Positions 8,357 to 17,155 of a stretch of 64,000 bases of DNA are shown one piece after another; the first letter of the stretch is position 1, and each line of letters starts with the position of its first letter. This DNA is from Berkiella sp963803015. GTDB lineage: Bacteria; Pseudomonadota; Gammaproteobacteria; Berkiellales; Berkiellaceae. Below the pieces are notes generated by a model that was given only the letters and a program-made list of their open reading frames with translations, made no database searches and had not been told where the DNA came from. Where the stretch lies: NCBI GenBank assembly GCA_963803015.1, contig CAWDKV010000011.1, forward strand, positions 124,001 through 188,000. The letters run 5' to 3'. Made by a program: the position numbers and the translations under genes.

Positions 8357-9400
8357 GTGTCGAGAAATTGGTTAGTTGGTGGAATGTTATTTTCTCTGTC
8401 TTTACTCCTCTTTGCAAATGAAAACAATGAAGACTATCGCACGACTTTAATAGCACATACTCAGCTAGAAACGGAGCGACAGCAACTCTTTAAAGAAGGG
8501 TTGACCAATGTACTGGAGAAATTGACTTTCCAGTCCAATTTAGCAACCAATCCTGAAGTGAAACAAGCTGCTGACCATATCATGAGCTTTGTTGATCAAT
8601 ACGCTTACGAGGGCAATCAGCTTTCTGTGCAATATAGCCCTGCGCTAGTGAAAGATTTAGTGCAACGCTTAGGTTATGCGCCTCCAAACCAGCGATCAAA
8701 GATTATGTTATGGTGTGTAGTAGATGAAACCGAGGGTAAACGCCTGATGGGTGAAGACACGGATCCTGATATGCTAGCAACCCTTAAAAAAGAGGCAAGC
8801 CAAACGGGATTAACATTAGTTTTACCTATACTTGATCTGGAGGATGTTTCCCGGATTTCAATTCATGACGTTTGGGCACTCAACATGGCGAAGGTGAAAG
8901 AAGCTTCTAAACGTTACGGCACAGAAACTATATTAATAGGACGGCTTCACCATCCCTCTCAAGCAGGATCGCTAGGGCAGTGGAAAGGTGATTGGATACT
9001 TACCAATCCATCAGAAAACAAAAGCTACACTGTACAGCAAAACTCATTAGAGAGTGTTTTAAAAGAAGGGTTGGCTCAAACTGCCATACGACCGAAAAAG
9101 AGTGCGCCCTCACCCAATACGAGTGTTACCACGAGCAAATCTTACTTACTTTTAATCGATAACCTTCAAACAGGACAAGATTTTTCACGGGTTGAATCGA
9201 CTTTGCGCAGTTTAAGCCCTGTGAGTAGAGTAGCGGTTGCTGAGATTTTAGGAAGCAGCGCTATTTTTGAAGTCACTTTAAAACCGAATCATGATTCAAA
9301 CACTTTGATTGAGGCTATGAATTTAAATCAATACTTGGTGGAAGAGCAAATGGAAAACCCTTCTCGCAAAGTGGATTTGGCATTTCGTTTTAATCGTTAA
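8357..9400 (+). CDS. DUF2066 domain-containing exported protein
   Basis: A 347-residue protein with an N-terminal hydrophobic export segment (WLVGGMLFSLSLLLFA). Its body resembles DUF2066, including RQQLFKEGLTNVLEKL, a central LVLPILDLED strand and repeated LIGRLHHPSQAGSLGQWKGDW. The family is found divergent from purM and upstream of a PerM-type permease and hda, exactly as here. Its function is unknown. I chose GTG 8357 because a GGGAG ribosome site sits 9 bases upstream and the signal segment then lies at the N-terminus. An in-frame ATG at 8297 would place 20 extra residues before it. Confidence 0.8.
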   Translation: MSRNWLVGGMLFSLSLLLFANENNEDYRTTLIAHTQLETERQQLFKEGLTNVLEKLTFQSNLATNPEVKQAADHIMSFVDQYAYEGNQLSVQYSPALVKDLVQRLGYAPPNQRSKIMLWCVVDETEGKRLMGEDTDPDMLATLKKEASQTGLTLVLPILDLEDVSRISIHDVWALNMAKVKEASKRYGTETILIGRLHHPSQAGSLGQWKGDWILTNPSENKSYTVQQNSLESVLKEGLAQTAIRPKKSAPSPNTSVTTSKSYLLLIDNLQTGQDFSRVESTLRSLSPVSRVAVAEILGSSAIFEVTLKPNHDSNTLIEAMNLNQYLVEEQMENPSRKVDLAFRFNR

Positions 9401-9411
9401 GGATGACTAGG

Positions 9412-10512
9412 ATGAACGCGCTTCAACAATCTTTATTATTTGTTGCCATATTAGCGAGTACGCTTCTTTTAGGCTGGTTAGTCTATTATTTATCTCCTGT
9501 TTTAGCGCCATTTCTGATTGCAGCAACGCTGGCTTACCTAACTGATCCGCTGGTAGAGCGGATGACACGCAAAAGAGGGAAGCTCACCAGAACACTAGCC
9601 GTGTTAATCGTTTTTATTTTTGTTATTTTGCTCGTTTTGCTTACTCTGTTGTTTTTGATCCCAGCGCTACAAGCGCAAATTGTTTTATTTATTGGCTTTT
9701 TGCCGAAAACAATTGATTGGGTGAATCATTCTCTTCAACCGATGCTCGTTACTTGGGGAGTTGTGCCACCCTCATTTGATATGCAGTCTTTCAAAAAACT
9801 AATCAATGAACATATGGCGCAAATTGGTGATGTGGCCCAATGGTTATGGCACGCGTTGTTTCATTCTGGGCTCGCGTTTATTGGTGCCATCATGAATTTT
9901 TTAATTGTTTTTGTAGCGACATTTTACCTATTGCGAGACTGGCCTAAAATTTTAAAATCCTGTCAAACCTTGATCCCACCCTCGATGTCCGAGACAACGC
10001 TTCGATTGGTCAAGCAATGTGATATCGTTCTTTCCACCTTTGTACGCGGTCAATTAACCGTGATGCTTGCTTTAGGCACAATTTATGGATGTGGCTTAGC
10101 CATTTTAGGCGTCAACTTTTCTATTTTATTAGGTTTGGTCGCTGGGTTATTAAGTATCGTTCCTTATCTTGGCACAATCGTGGGATTAGGGGCTTCGTTG
10201 ATTGTTGCCTATATACAATTTTCTGATTGGCCACATTTAATTGGCGTGTTACTCATCTTTGGTATTGGCAATATCATAGAAGGTTTCGTGTTGACGCCTA
10301 TTTTAATCGGGGATAAGTTAGGTTTACATCCTGTTGTGGTTATTTTTGCTATTTTAGCCGGGGGACATCTTTTGGGCTTTGTGGGTGTGCTGTTGGCCTT
10401 ACCGTTGACTGCCGTATTGGTTGTGTTAGCGCGAGAAGTTTTACAGCGATTAAGTCAAAAAAATGCGCCAGCGCCCTCTCATAAGGCCAAGAAGGGGAGA
10501 GCGCATGGTTAA
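9412..10512 (+). CDS. perM: AI-2E family (PerM-type) permease
   Basis: A polytopic inner-membrane protein with about eight hydrophobic segments, opening with LLFVAILASTLLLGWLVYYL and closing with LLGFVGVLLALPLTAVLVVLAREVL. The SPVLAPFLIAATLAYLTDP segment and the late GNIIEGFVLTPILIGDKLGLHPV region are typical of the AI-2E exporter/PerM family. Members export small metabolites or ions; the substrate here is unknown. ATG 9412 is favoured over ATG 9403 because AAGGA lies at a proper distance before it. It overlaps the start of hda, so translation is likely coupled. Confidence 0.9.
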   Translation: MNALQQSLLFVAILASTLLLGWLVYYLSPVLAPFLIAATLAYLTDPLVERMTRKRGKLTRTLAVLIVFIFVILLVLLTLLFLIPALQAQIVLFIGFLPKTIDWVNHSLQPMLVTWGVVPPSFDMQSFKKLINEHMAQIGDVAQWLWHALFHSGLAFIGAIMNFLIVFVATFYLLRDWPKILKSCQTLIPPSMSETTLRLVKQCDIVLSTFVRGQLTVMLALGTIYGCGLAILGVNFSILLGLVAGLLSIVPYLGTIVGLGASLIVAYIQFSDWPHLIGVLLIFGIGNIIEGFVLTPILIGDKLGLHPVVVIFAILAGGHLLGFVGVLLALPLTAVLVVLAREVLQRLSQKNAPAPSHKAKKGRAHG

Positions 10513-11212
10513 AGCCTCGCAAAAACAATTACCGTTAGGGATGGGGCTGCGTGACGATTGCACTTTGGATACCTATTATCCTGGCACCAATCTTCAAGTT
10601 GTCGCGCAAATCAAAGAGATGGCCCTGGGAAAAGGCGAGCAATTTATTTATTTGTGGGGGCGCTCAGGTGTGGGCTTGTCACATTTGTTACAAGGCGCTT
10701 GTCACTTTGCTAATCTACATCAACATTCAGCTATTTATTTACCCTTAAATGAGCTTTTGACCAAGCAGCCTGAGCATGTTTTAGACAATGCCGAGCGTCT
10801 AGAGCTAGTTTGTCTTGATGAAATACAAGAGATCAAAGGCTCGCATATTTGGGAAGAAGCGCTTTTTCACTTGTTTAATCGCTTGCGTGCCGTCAATCAT
10901 CGCTTAATTGTTGCGGCTAAGGTGGCGCCCTCGGCTTTAGGTATACAATTGCCAGATTTACAATCGCGTTTAAGCTGGGGAGTGACCTATCAGGTACATC
11001 CTTTAGAGGATGAGGCCTTATTAGGTGCTCTACAATTAAGAGCGAAAGAGCGCGGTTTAGAGCTGCCCAATGAAGTGGGTGTGTTTCTTATCCGACGCTG
11101 TTCTCGTACGATGCCAGAGTTATATCGGCTGTTAGAAGAATTGGATAAGGCTTCTTTAGCTGCACAACGACGCTTAACGGTTCCTTTTATTAAAAGCGTA
11201 CTGGATCTATAA
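10505..11212 (+). CDS. hda: Hda, DnaA-homologous regulator of replication initiation
   Basis: A 235-residue AAA+ protein of the DnaA superfamily that, with the beta clamp, stimulates ATP hydrolysis by DnaA. The N-terminal KQLPLGMGLRDDCTLDTYYPG includes the QLPLG-type clamp-binding segment. The P-loop is GRSGVGLSH; E. coli Hda also departs from the canonical Lys here (GAGRSH). Walker B-like LVCLDEIQEI and a sensor region ALGIQLPDLQSRLSWG follow. The ATG at 10505 lies after AAGGGGAGAG and overlaps the perM stop. Confidence 0.93.
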   Translation: MVKASQKQLPLGMGLRDDCTLDTYYPGTNLQVVAQIKEMALGKGEQFIYLWGRSGVGLSHLLQGACHFANLHQHSAIYLPLNELLTKQPEHVLDNAERLELVCLDEIQEIKGSHIWEEALFHLFNRLRAVNHRLIVAAKVAPSALGIQLPDLQSRLSWGVTYQVHPLEDEALLGALQLRAKERGLELPNEVGVFLIRRCSRTMPELYRLLEELDKASLAAQRRLTVPFIKSVLDL

Positions 11213-11328
11213 AATAAGTTAAACAACTTTCCATTCTTCAGTATGCCTCTTGAAGTTCAGTTACTTTTCAAAATATACTAGACATTCCTGCCTAAATTGT
11301 AATCTGCGGATAAACCTGTGAGGTTTAT

Positions 11329-12009
11329 ATGGTCAATTTCAAATTGGATAAAAATTTCCTAGCAAGTTTCAGCGCTACAATCATTTTAGCTTGCATTGGT
11401 ATCATGACTGCTTCGACTCCCATCACAGCAACCTATGCTTTAGGTACTACAATTGTTTCTTCTTTGTATATTTTAAGCGCCATTGGTGCCTATCATAGTA
11501 TAGGTTGGCTACGAGGGAATGCTCCCCAAACATTTGGGAAATTTTTCAAATCCTTATTTCAAAAACCAGAAGTAAAGCCTGAACCAGATGACTCTCCCAT
11601 TACAGCATTTGAAAATGACCCTCTAGAGCCTGATTCCCCTATGCAATCGGAAGAGGAGGATGATAGTTTTGATCTGGCTTCGGCTCCGGCTTCTCCGGTA
11701 CAACTACCCGATTCTCCAGTTCCACTTTTTTTAGTTCCCCCTTTGGCATTGCCATTGCCCATGGCGCCAGTTTTATTACCTACCGCACCTATTTCATTAC
11801 CAGTTGAGCCTGTATTAGTTGCTGCGCCTTCAGCTGTTATGCCAGCAGCCCCCGACGCATTACCAGCAGCAGTTTTACCGGCAATTGTGCCACGTCCTCC
11901 TGTTTTGCCGCTTTTTTTGTGTAATATCTCGGGATTTAGCAATAAAGGAAGCATCCCTCGTTATATACCTTATATTGCACGTAGAAGTGCGCGATTATTG
12001 GGTTTTTAA
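11329..12009 (+). CDS. unrecognised membrane protein with Pro/Val-rich tail
   Basis: A 226-residue protein of no recognised family. Residues ~10-65 hold two hydrophobic segments (ASFSATIILACIGIMTAS and TTIVSSLYILSAIGAYHSI). An acidic stretch follows (85-125, EEEDDSFDLA), then a proline/alanine/valine/leucine run (about 125-195), and a basic end ARRSARLLGF. The low-complexity tail would also read as ORFs on the other strand, but membrane hairpin plus start plus a clear terminator downstream favour this frame. It is the first of three unknown genes between hda and wrbA. A secreted or envelope role is possible; no function is claimed. Confidence 0.55.
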   Translation: MVNFKLDKNFLASFSATIILACIGIMTASTPITATYALGTTIVSSLYILSAIGAYHSIGWLRGNAPQTFGKFFKSLFQKPEVKPEPDDSPITAFENDPLEPDSPMQSEEEDDSFDLASAPASPVQLPDSPVPLFLVPPLALPLPMAPVLLPTAPISLPVEPVLVAAPSAVMPAAPDALPAAVLPAIVPRPPVLPLFLCNISGFSNKGSIPRYIPYIARRSARLLGF

Positions 12010-12028
12010 GACATAGCTTTTCGCTTTT

Positions 12029-12051
12029 GGGCCGTTTAGGCCCTTTTTTTT
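12029..12051 (+). terminator. rho-independent terminator
   Basis: A 5-bp GC stem GGGCC/GGCCC with loop GTTTA is followed at once by eight T. It ends the 11329-12009 gene. Confidence 0.8.
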
Positions 12052-12135
12052 ACCCTCTATCTGGATCCGATAGTACTCTCCTCGGGTTTTAGATAACCTA
12101 GGTGACATAACAATTTGACTACAGATACGGGGAAT

Positions 12136-12969
12136 ATGATGAAATTCACAAGATTAAATAACGAAGCAACACGTCTTGAGATTGCTAAAAATAATAACAA
12201 GCTATTTGTTATGAAGGCTTTGCCTTCTGGGTTAAAAAAGACCCCAGACAATGTATTGCTGATGCCAACCACTTCTGCAGACGATATTCGACAAACATTT
12301 GAACATATTTACTCACTTCTTGGCCAAAAGAAAATGATGGAAATTGCCATTCCTTATAAAAATGGTAAGCCCTATTTTGATGTTGATGCTGCTCTCAAGC
12401 CAACTATTGACGCAGAATTTGCTATGCTGGAAAAATTTATCAACGAAAAACATGAAGCTCGCGTTTTGCCTGATGCCTATCGTAAAGCATTTCTCGGTGA
12501 AACAAAACCACAAGCCCCCGCACCTCAGAAAGCTGAAAAGGTAGAAAAAGCAGAAAAATCGAATTTTAGAAAAAATATTTTTGGTGCTTTATCTGATTTA
12601 TTCAAATATTTAGGCGGTAGCGATAAAAAATCACCGAAGCAAATTTTCACTTCTTTTGTTGGCAAGATGCTTGGCGCTGTTGCTAATATTTTCTCGGGTA
12701 TTTTTAAGAAATTATTCGGCGAAAGTGCCGCCAAACAATTTGATGGTTTTGCTAAAGAAGCAACTGATGGTGTAGCGAAGATGATGGACGAGGGATTGAG
12801 TCCTTCTGCCGCACCTGGCCTTTCTCCTAGCGCGCCTTCTTTTATGCCAAGTGGCGGTCCATCCACCGCTCGTTCTGCTCCTTCTACTGCTGCGCCTGCT
12901 CCTGATGCGACAGCAAAGCCTGCGTCAGCTGAACGTGGATTCTTTAGTAGCTTTTTCGGCGGCTCTTAA
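12136..12969 (+). CDS. unrecognised protein, candidate secreted effector
   Basis: A 277-residue protein without a recognised domain. Residues 1-115 look like a compact mixed alpha/beta domain (TRLEIAKNNNKLFVMKALP...). A Pro/Ala/Lys/Glu linker (about 120-145) follows. Next is an amphipathic or hydrophobic helical region (IFGALSDLFKYLGG, FVGKMLGAVANIFSGIFKKLFG), then a Ser/Pro/Ala-rich tail ending ERGFFSSFFGGS. I start at ATG 12136 after ACGGGGAA; an in-frame TTG at 12115 is less likely. The gene has its own terminator. In a Dot/Icm-type organism such architecture is compatible with a translocated protein, but that is only inference. Confidence 0.55.
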   Translation: MMKFTRLNNEATRLEIAKNNNKLFVMKALPSGLKKTPDNVLLMPTTSADDIRQTFEHIYSLLGQKKMMEIAIPYKNGKPYFDVDAALKPTIDAEFAMLEKFINEKHEARVLPDAYRKAFLGETKPQAPAPQKAEKVEKAEKSNFRKNIFGALSDLFKYLGGSDKKSPKQIFTSFVGKMLGAVANIFSGIFKKLFGESAAKQFDGFAKEATDGVAKMMDEGLSPSAAPGLSPSAPSFMPSGGPSTARSAPSTAAPAPDATAKPASAERGFFSSFFGGS

Positions 12970-12988
12970 ACTATCGTTTCCCCCCTTG

Positions 12989-13013
12989 ACGAGCCTTCGG
13001 GCTCGTTTTTTTT
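12989..13013 (+). terminator. rho-independent terminator
   Basis: A 7-bp stem ACGAGCC/GGCTCGT is closed by a TTCG tetraloop and followed by a run of T. It ends the 12136-12969 gene. Confidence 0.85.
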
Positions 13014-13014
13014 G

Positions 13015-13044
13015 TTGACTTTGGAATTATAACTAATGTAATGT
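13015..13044 (+). promoter_or_regulatory. probable sigma-70 promoter
   Basis: TTGACT at 13015-13020 and TAATGT at 13039-13044 are separated by 18 bases and lie about 35 bases before the start of the 13080 gene, just after the preceding terminator. A second -10 option, TAATGT at 13034, has too short a spacer. Confidence 0.45.
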
Positions 13045-13079
13045 GAGCGTCTGTTCACATTGGCAAAGAGGGACTTATT

Positions 13080-14432
13080 ATGCTACCAATTTTTACCCAA
13101 CCTTTTCGTACTATTGGCCATTTTTTGAGAAATCAGTGGTCGCAACCTGAAAAAAGATATGCTTGGCTGTTTATGGCTGCAGTTGGGGCAGGAGTAGCCT
13201 TTTTGACCCCTTTACCTTATCTTGCAATCGGCGGTATTGCCGCGGGTTCTTTTGTGGCGAGTTACCTCTCCCTTGCGGTGGGCAAGGAATTACTTTCTCT
13301 CTATAGTCAATTTCGCAATTTTCTTACCCATACCGATGAAACGGTGCTGAACATCAATCGCAGAGTCAGCGAGGCTCAAGCGTCTTTACAGAAAGTAAAC
13401 CAAATCGCAGAAGAAGCCCAAGCGTCTATGCAGAAAGTAGATCACATTGTAGAACAAGTGGATGCAGTAGCGGTAAAAGCAAATAGTGTAGCAACACTTG
13501 CTACAACTGCAATTGATAATATTAAAGATCAAAAAGTGCCAGAAGTGATGGCACAAATAGCAGACGTCAAAGCTGCACTCTTGAAAAATTTGCAAGCAAT
13601 ACAACCGTTGTTAGACCAAGGGGAAGCGCTTCTTCGCACGACGCAGTCGACAATAGACAGTGTGAAAGCAGTGCAAATTCCTGAAGCGATGAAACAACTA
13701 TCTTCTTTAAGAGAGGCTGTATTGGCTAATATGCAAAAAATGACTGGTTTAATGACAGTTGCAGAAAAAACGCTTACCACGTCAGATACCGTAATGGCTA
13801 AATTACAAGAAACCGCAATACCTGAAGTATTGAAACAAATACAAGCGCTTAATGATAAATTAACTAGCGAATTAGCTAACGCATTAGCTAATGTGACCAA
13901 AGAGGTCACGGCAACAACAAAGTCTGTGCGGACCGCGCTGAATAAAGTCCCCAATTTAGAGAAAAAATTAAGTGAGTTATTAGATTCAGCACAAGTCACT
14001 GTCGAGGGCATTACACCACAAGTAGACAAAGTAGTGGCAAATGTTAATGGCACGATGCAAGAAGTCCATGAAGCCCTTGGTGGCGTGAACACGGGGATAA
14101 AGACGGTTGCCACTTTCAGTGCACCTGCTACCGCATTAGCGAGTGGATTGAGGACAGTCGGAGGCTGGTTCGGTGGCAGAGCTGCTGCTAGTACCACACC
14201 TGATGTAGGCAAAGATCTAGATGCTGTAGAGGCAGAGGAAGAAGAGTCCGCTGCAGAAGCACAATCACAATCAGAGCCAGCAGTTGCCGCGCCAGCAGCA
14301 GCTGAAACTAGTGTTGTACCTGTCAGAAGAAAAAGAGGAAGTGAAGCTGAACCAGGATCAGAAGTTGGGGTGCCAGTCGTTCCTGAAACAGCTGCTGTAC
14401 CGGCTTCTGGAAAAAGAAACAGAAGACAATAA
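13080..14432 (+). CDS. membrane-anchored coiled-coil protein with 47-residue repeats
   Basis: A 450-residue protein of no recognised family. Residues ~27-70 form two hydrophobic segments. Residues ~80-335 are a long, nearly proline-free helical or coiled-coil region. It contains a short pair (EAQASLQKV / EAQASMQKV, residues 98-120) and three units beginning VPEVMAQ (153), IPEAMKQ (200) and IPEVLKQ (247), an exact 47-residue period. The tail is acidic and Ala/Glu-rich (EAEEEESAAEAQ) and ends in basic GKRNRRQ. An AAAGAGGGA ribosome site precedes the ATG. The form recalls apolipoprotein- or laminin-like helical repeats. A host-directed or envelope role is plausible but unproven. Confidence 0.6.
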   Translation: MLPIFTQPFRTIGHFLRNQWSQPEKRYAWLFMAAVGAGVAFLTPLPYLAIGGIAAGSFVASYLSLAVGKELLSLYSQFRNFLTHTDETVLNINRRVSEAQASLQKVNQIAEEAQASMQKVDHIVEQVDAVAVKANSVATLATTAIDNIKDQKVPEVMAQIADVKAALLKNLQAIQPLLDQGEALLRTTQSTIDSVKAVQIPEAMKQLSSLREAVLANMQKMTGLMTVAEKTLTTSDTVMAKLQETAIPEVLKQIQALNDKLTSELANALANVTKEVTATTKSVRTALNKVPNLEKKLSELLDSAQVTVEGITPQVDKVVANVNGTMQEVHEALGGVNTGIKTVATFSAPATALASGLRTVGGWFGGRAAASTTPDVGKDLDAVEAEEEESAAEAQSQSEPAVAAPAAAETSVVPVRRKRGSEAEPGSEVGVPVVPETAAVPASGKRNRRQ

Positions 14433-14464
14433 TCTGCTTTCACTGGGTAGCATTATCTGAATAA

Positions 14465-14484
14465 GGGACGGTCTGTGCCGTCCC
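14465..14484. terminator. inverted repeat between convergent genes
   Basis: A perfect 7-bp stem GGGACGG/CCGTCCC with a 6-base loop lies between the coiled-coil gene and the convergent wrbA. There is no T tract on either side, so intrinsic termination is only possible. Confidence 0.4.
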
Positions 14485-14508
14485 GAATTAACAAATGGTC
14501 GCTCTATA

Positions 14509-15117
14509 TCAATTTTTTCTCAACTGCACCGCCAATGCCGCAATTCTCTTACCTAGGGTTTTGCAAATCGTTTTTTCATCTTCACTCACCCCTTGATCAC
14601 TTTTTATGCCTGCATGATGGCTTGGCCCATAGGGGGTGCCCCCAGTTTGGGTTTCAATGACTGCAAGTTCAGTGTAGGGAACACCCACTAAAAGGGCGCC
14701 ATGGTGCAACAAAGGTAACATCATGCTAAGGAGAGTTGTTTCTTGTCCGCCATGAAGAGAGCCCGTTGAGGTAAAAACGCCCGCTGGGATCCCAGCAAGT
14801 TTACCAGAGAGCCACAAACTACTAGTGGTATCTAAAAAATACTTTAAGGGAGCGGCCATATTGCCAAAGCGGGTGGGGCTACCTAGTATGAGGCCAGAGC
14901 AATGTTCAAGCTCTTCTAATGTCACATAGGGGGCGCCTTCAGTGGGCACTTCAGGTAAGGTTTTTTCAGTAGCAGGAGACACCGGCGGTACAGTGCGAAT
15001 TTTAGCATCTATGCCTTGTACACTTTCAATGCCGCTCGCAATATAATCTGCCATTTGCTGAGTGGCGCCATATCGACTGTAATAAATAATCAGGACATAG
15101 GGTTGTGGATTGGTCAT
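14509..15117 (-). CDS. wrbA: WrbA-type NAD(P)H:quinone oxidoreductase
   Basis: A 202-residue flavodoxin-fold protein that reduces quinones by two electrons using FMN. The N-terminal YVLIIYYSRYGATQQMA holds the FMN phosphate loop. GLILGSPTRFGNMAAPLKYFLD is the WrbA flavin segment, and FTSTGSLHGGQETTLLSMMLPL follows. The GTPYGPSHHAG motif is diagnostic for type IV enzymes. Length is normal (about 198-200). It stands alone between convergent and divergent neighbours. Confidence 0.93.
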   Translation of the reverse strand: MTNPQPYVLIIYYSRYGATQQMADYIASGIESVQGIDAKIRTVPPVSPATEKTLPEVPTEGAPYVTLEELEHCSGLILGSPTRFGNMAAPLKYFLDTTSSLWLSGKLAGIPAGVFTSTGSLHGGQETTLLSMMLPLLHHGALLVGVPYTELAVIETQTGGTPYGPSHHAGIKSDQGVSEDEKTICKTLGKRIAALAVQLRKN

Positions 15118-15174
15118 CAGTTGTCTTTCTCATCGATTAAACCGTTATTATGCGCAAAAAGAGGAAGGAAAAAC

Positions 15175-15450
15175 ATGGCAAGTTGTCGTCGTTGTGTCGT
15201 TAAAGGGAGCGTGCAGGGTGTTTTTTATCGCCACAGCACGAGAGAGAAAGCCAATGAGCTTGGTTTGACAGGTTGGGTGCGTAACTTGTTAGATGGTAAT
15301 GTGGAGTGCTTGATCTGCGGCGATGAAAAAGCGCTGGAGACCATGTGTGAATGGCTAAAAATAGGGCCTCCCTCGGCCAGGGTGAGTGCGGTCGAGATAG
15401 CTGAAGCACCTCTAGAAGAACACCCTGGTTTTCGAATTATGCGCGAGTGA
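15175..15450 (+). CDS. acyP: acylphosphatase
   Basis: A 91-residue enzyme that hydrolyses carboxyl-phosphate bonds. VKGSVQGVFYRHSTREKA carries the substrate-binding arginine, and GWVRNLLDGNVE carries the catalytic asparagine. ATG 15175 follows GAGGAAGG at a good distance. Longer in-frame starts would run into the divergent wrbA. The last 14 bases overlap the convergent proS. Confidence 0.93.
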   Translation: MASCRRCVVKGSVQGVFYRHSTREKANELGLTGWVRNLLDGNVECLICGDEKALETMCEWLKIGPPSARVSAVEIAEAPLEEHPGFRIMRE

Positions 15451-17149
15451 GCCCCTTTTTAAAAAAAGCCACTACCTCAGTTAGTGGTATTTTTTGCTCA
15501 GCTTTGGTGCGTCTATTTTTATATTCTACTTCGCCATTATCTAAGCCACGTTCACCAACGACAATGCGATGCGGGATCCCAATTAACTCATGCTCGGCAA
15601 ACATGACGCCAGGGCGCTCTTTTCTATCATCAAAAAGAACTTCAAATCCTGCTGCGCTAAGTTCATCGTATAAAGCATTAACCGCTGCTTGTACGCGTGG
15701 TGATTTATCATAATTCATTGGGATTAAGCTAATGTGGAAGGGAGCCATCACTTCTGGCCAGATGATCCCTTGTTCATCATGGTTTTGCTCTATAGCCGCC
15801 GCCACAATGCGCGAAACGCCAATACCATAGCAACCCATATCCATCACTTGTTGTTTGCCTGTTTCATCTAAAACAGAGGCTTTCATCGCCAAGCTGTATT
15901 TGTTGCCTAATTGGAAAATATGGCCGACTTCAATTCCTCTGCAGATCCCAAGTTTGCCTTTACCATCAGGGCTCAAATCGCCTTCTTTTACTTTTCTTAA
16001 ATCAAAAGCTTTTGGTAACGGTAAATCACGCTCCCAGTTGACCCCAATATAATGTTTGTCATTGAGATTGGCGCCACAAGAAAAATCAGCCATGGTTAAC
16101 ACGAAATGGTCCGCTATAATCGGGATCTCTAATTGTATAGGTCCAATAAATCCTGGTGTACAGCCGGCAATTTCTTGGTAGGTTTTTTCATCGACGAGAG
16201 TTAAAGGGCTTGCGACCTCAGGCAATTTTTCTGCTTTGAGCGGATTGAGCTCATCATCTCCTCTGAGCAAAAGGGCAACCGCATTCGTTTCGGTTCCTTT
16301 CACCAGAATAGTCTTGACGATATCTTTGGTGTCTAATTTCATGTAAGCAGCTTGTTCTGCTACAGAGCGAATATTGGGGGTTTCGGTCAGGCTAAGCGCT
16401 TGTTTAGGCGCGGGGCGCTCAGTGACAGGATTTTTTGCAGAAGCTAATTCCATATTGGCTGCATAACCGCTTTCTGGGCAATAAGCGATGGCATCTTCAC
16501 CTGAGTCTGCTAGCACGTGAAATTCGTGAGATTGGCTGCCGCCAATCGCGCCGGTATCTGCGAGCACGGCACGAAAGGCCAGCCCTAAACGGGAGAAAAT
16601 GTTGCTATAAGCTTGATACATATCGTCATAAGTTTTTTGCAGAGATTGCTTATCTATATGGAAAGAATAAGCATCTTTCATTAAAAATTCTCTTGCTCGC
16701 ATGACCCCAAAGCGTGGCCGAATTTCATCACGAAATTTGGCTTGAATTTGATAAAAGCAACAGGGCAGTTGTTTATAGCTGCGCAGTTCATCGCGCATGA
16801 TAGCGGTAATCACTTCTTCATGAGTGGGACCAAAACAAAACTCTCTGCCATGTCTGTCATTCATCTTTAATAATTGCGGCCCAAATTGTTCCCAGCGCTC
16901 GGTTTCTTGCCAGAGCTCTGCCGGTTGAATGGCTGGCATTAAGATTTCTTGGGCATTAATTCTGTCCATTTCTTCCCGCACAATTTTTTCCACTTTGCGC
17001 AAGACTTTTAAGCCAATAGGCAGCCAAGTATATAAACCTGCTCCTAGTTTTCGGATCATGCCCGCGCGCAGCATCAATTGGTGGCTTGTTAATTCAGCGT
17101 CGCTAGGGGTTTCTTTTAAGGTCGCAAATAAAAGCTCAGATGCACGCAT
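15437..17149 (-). CDS. proS: proline--tRNA ligase
   Basis: A 570-residue prokaryote-type class II synthetase. It opens MRASELLFATLKETP, with motif 2 around KFRDEIRPRFGVMRAREFLMKDAYSF. The central ~180 residues form the YbaK-like editing insertion that clears Ala-tRNA-Pro (AAYMKLDTKDIVKTILVKG). Motif 3, MGCYGIGVSRIVAAAIEQ, is followed by the anticodon-binding domain. Length matches E. coli ProS (572). It lies 6 bases upstream of... the bamD reading frame end, in the same direction, so bamD and proS may be co-transcribed. Confidence 0.97.
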   Translation of the reverse strand: MRASELLFATLKETPSDAELTSHQLMLRAGMIRKLGAGLYTWLPIGLKVLRKVEKIVREEMDRINAQEILMPAIQPAELWQETERWEQFGPQLLKMNDRHGREFCFGPTHEEVITAIMRDELRSYKQLPCCFYQIQAKFRDEIRPRFGVMRAREFLMKDAYSFHIDKQSLQKTYDDMYQAYSNIFSRLGLAFRAVLADTGAIGGSQSHEFHVLADSGEDAIAYCPESGYAANMELASAKNPVTERPAPKQALSLTETPNIRSVAEQAAYMKLDTKDIVKTILVKGTETNAVALLLRGDDELNPLKAEKLPEVASPLTLVDEKTYQEIAGCTPGFIGPIQLEIPIIADHFVLTMADFSCGANLNDKHYIGVNWERDLPLPKAFDLRKVKEGDLSPDGKGKLGICRGIEVGHIFQLGNKYSLAMKASVLDETGKQQVMDMGCYGIGVSRIVAAAIEQNHDEQGIIWPEVMAPFHISLIPMNYDKSPRVQAAVNALYDELSAAGFEVLFDDRKERPGVMFAEHELIGIPHRIVVGERGLDNGEVEYKNRRTKAEQKIPLTEVVAFFKKGLTRA

Positions 17150-17155
17150 GGGGAT

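Noticed and set aside
10640..10700. Missing P-loop lysine in Hda as a sign of inactivation
   Set aside because: E. coli Hda also departs from the canonical lysine in this loop, so this is normal for the family.
11559..11954. A Gly/Thr/Ala-rich minus-strand ORF
   Set aside because: It is antisense to the Pro/Val-rich tail of the 11329 gene and lacks a start signal.
13529..14443. A 304-residue minus-strand ORF opposite the coiled-coil gene
   Set aside because: It has Ser/Thr/Ala low-complexity sequence that mirrors the helical repeats; the plus frame has a promoter, ribosome site and repeat periodicity.
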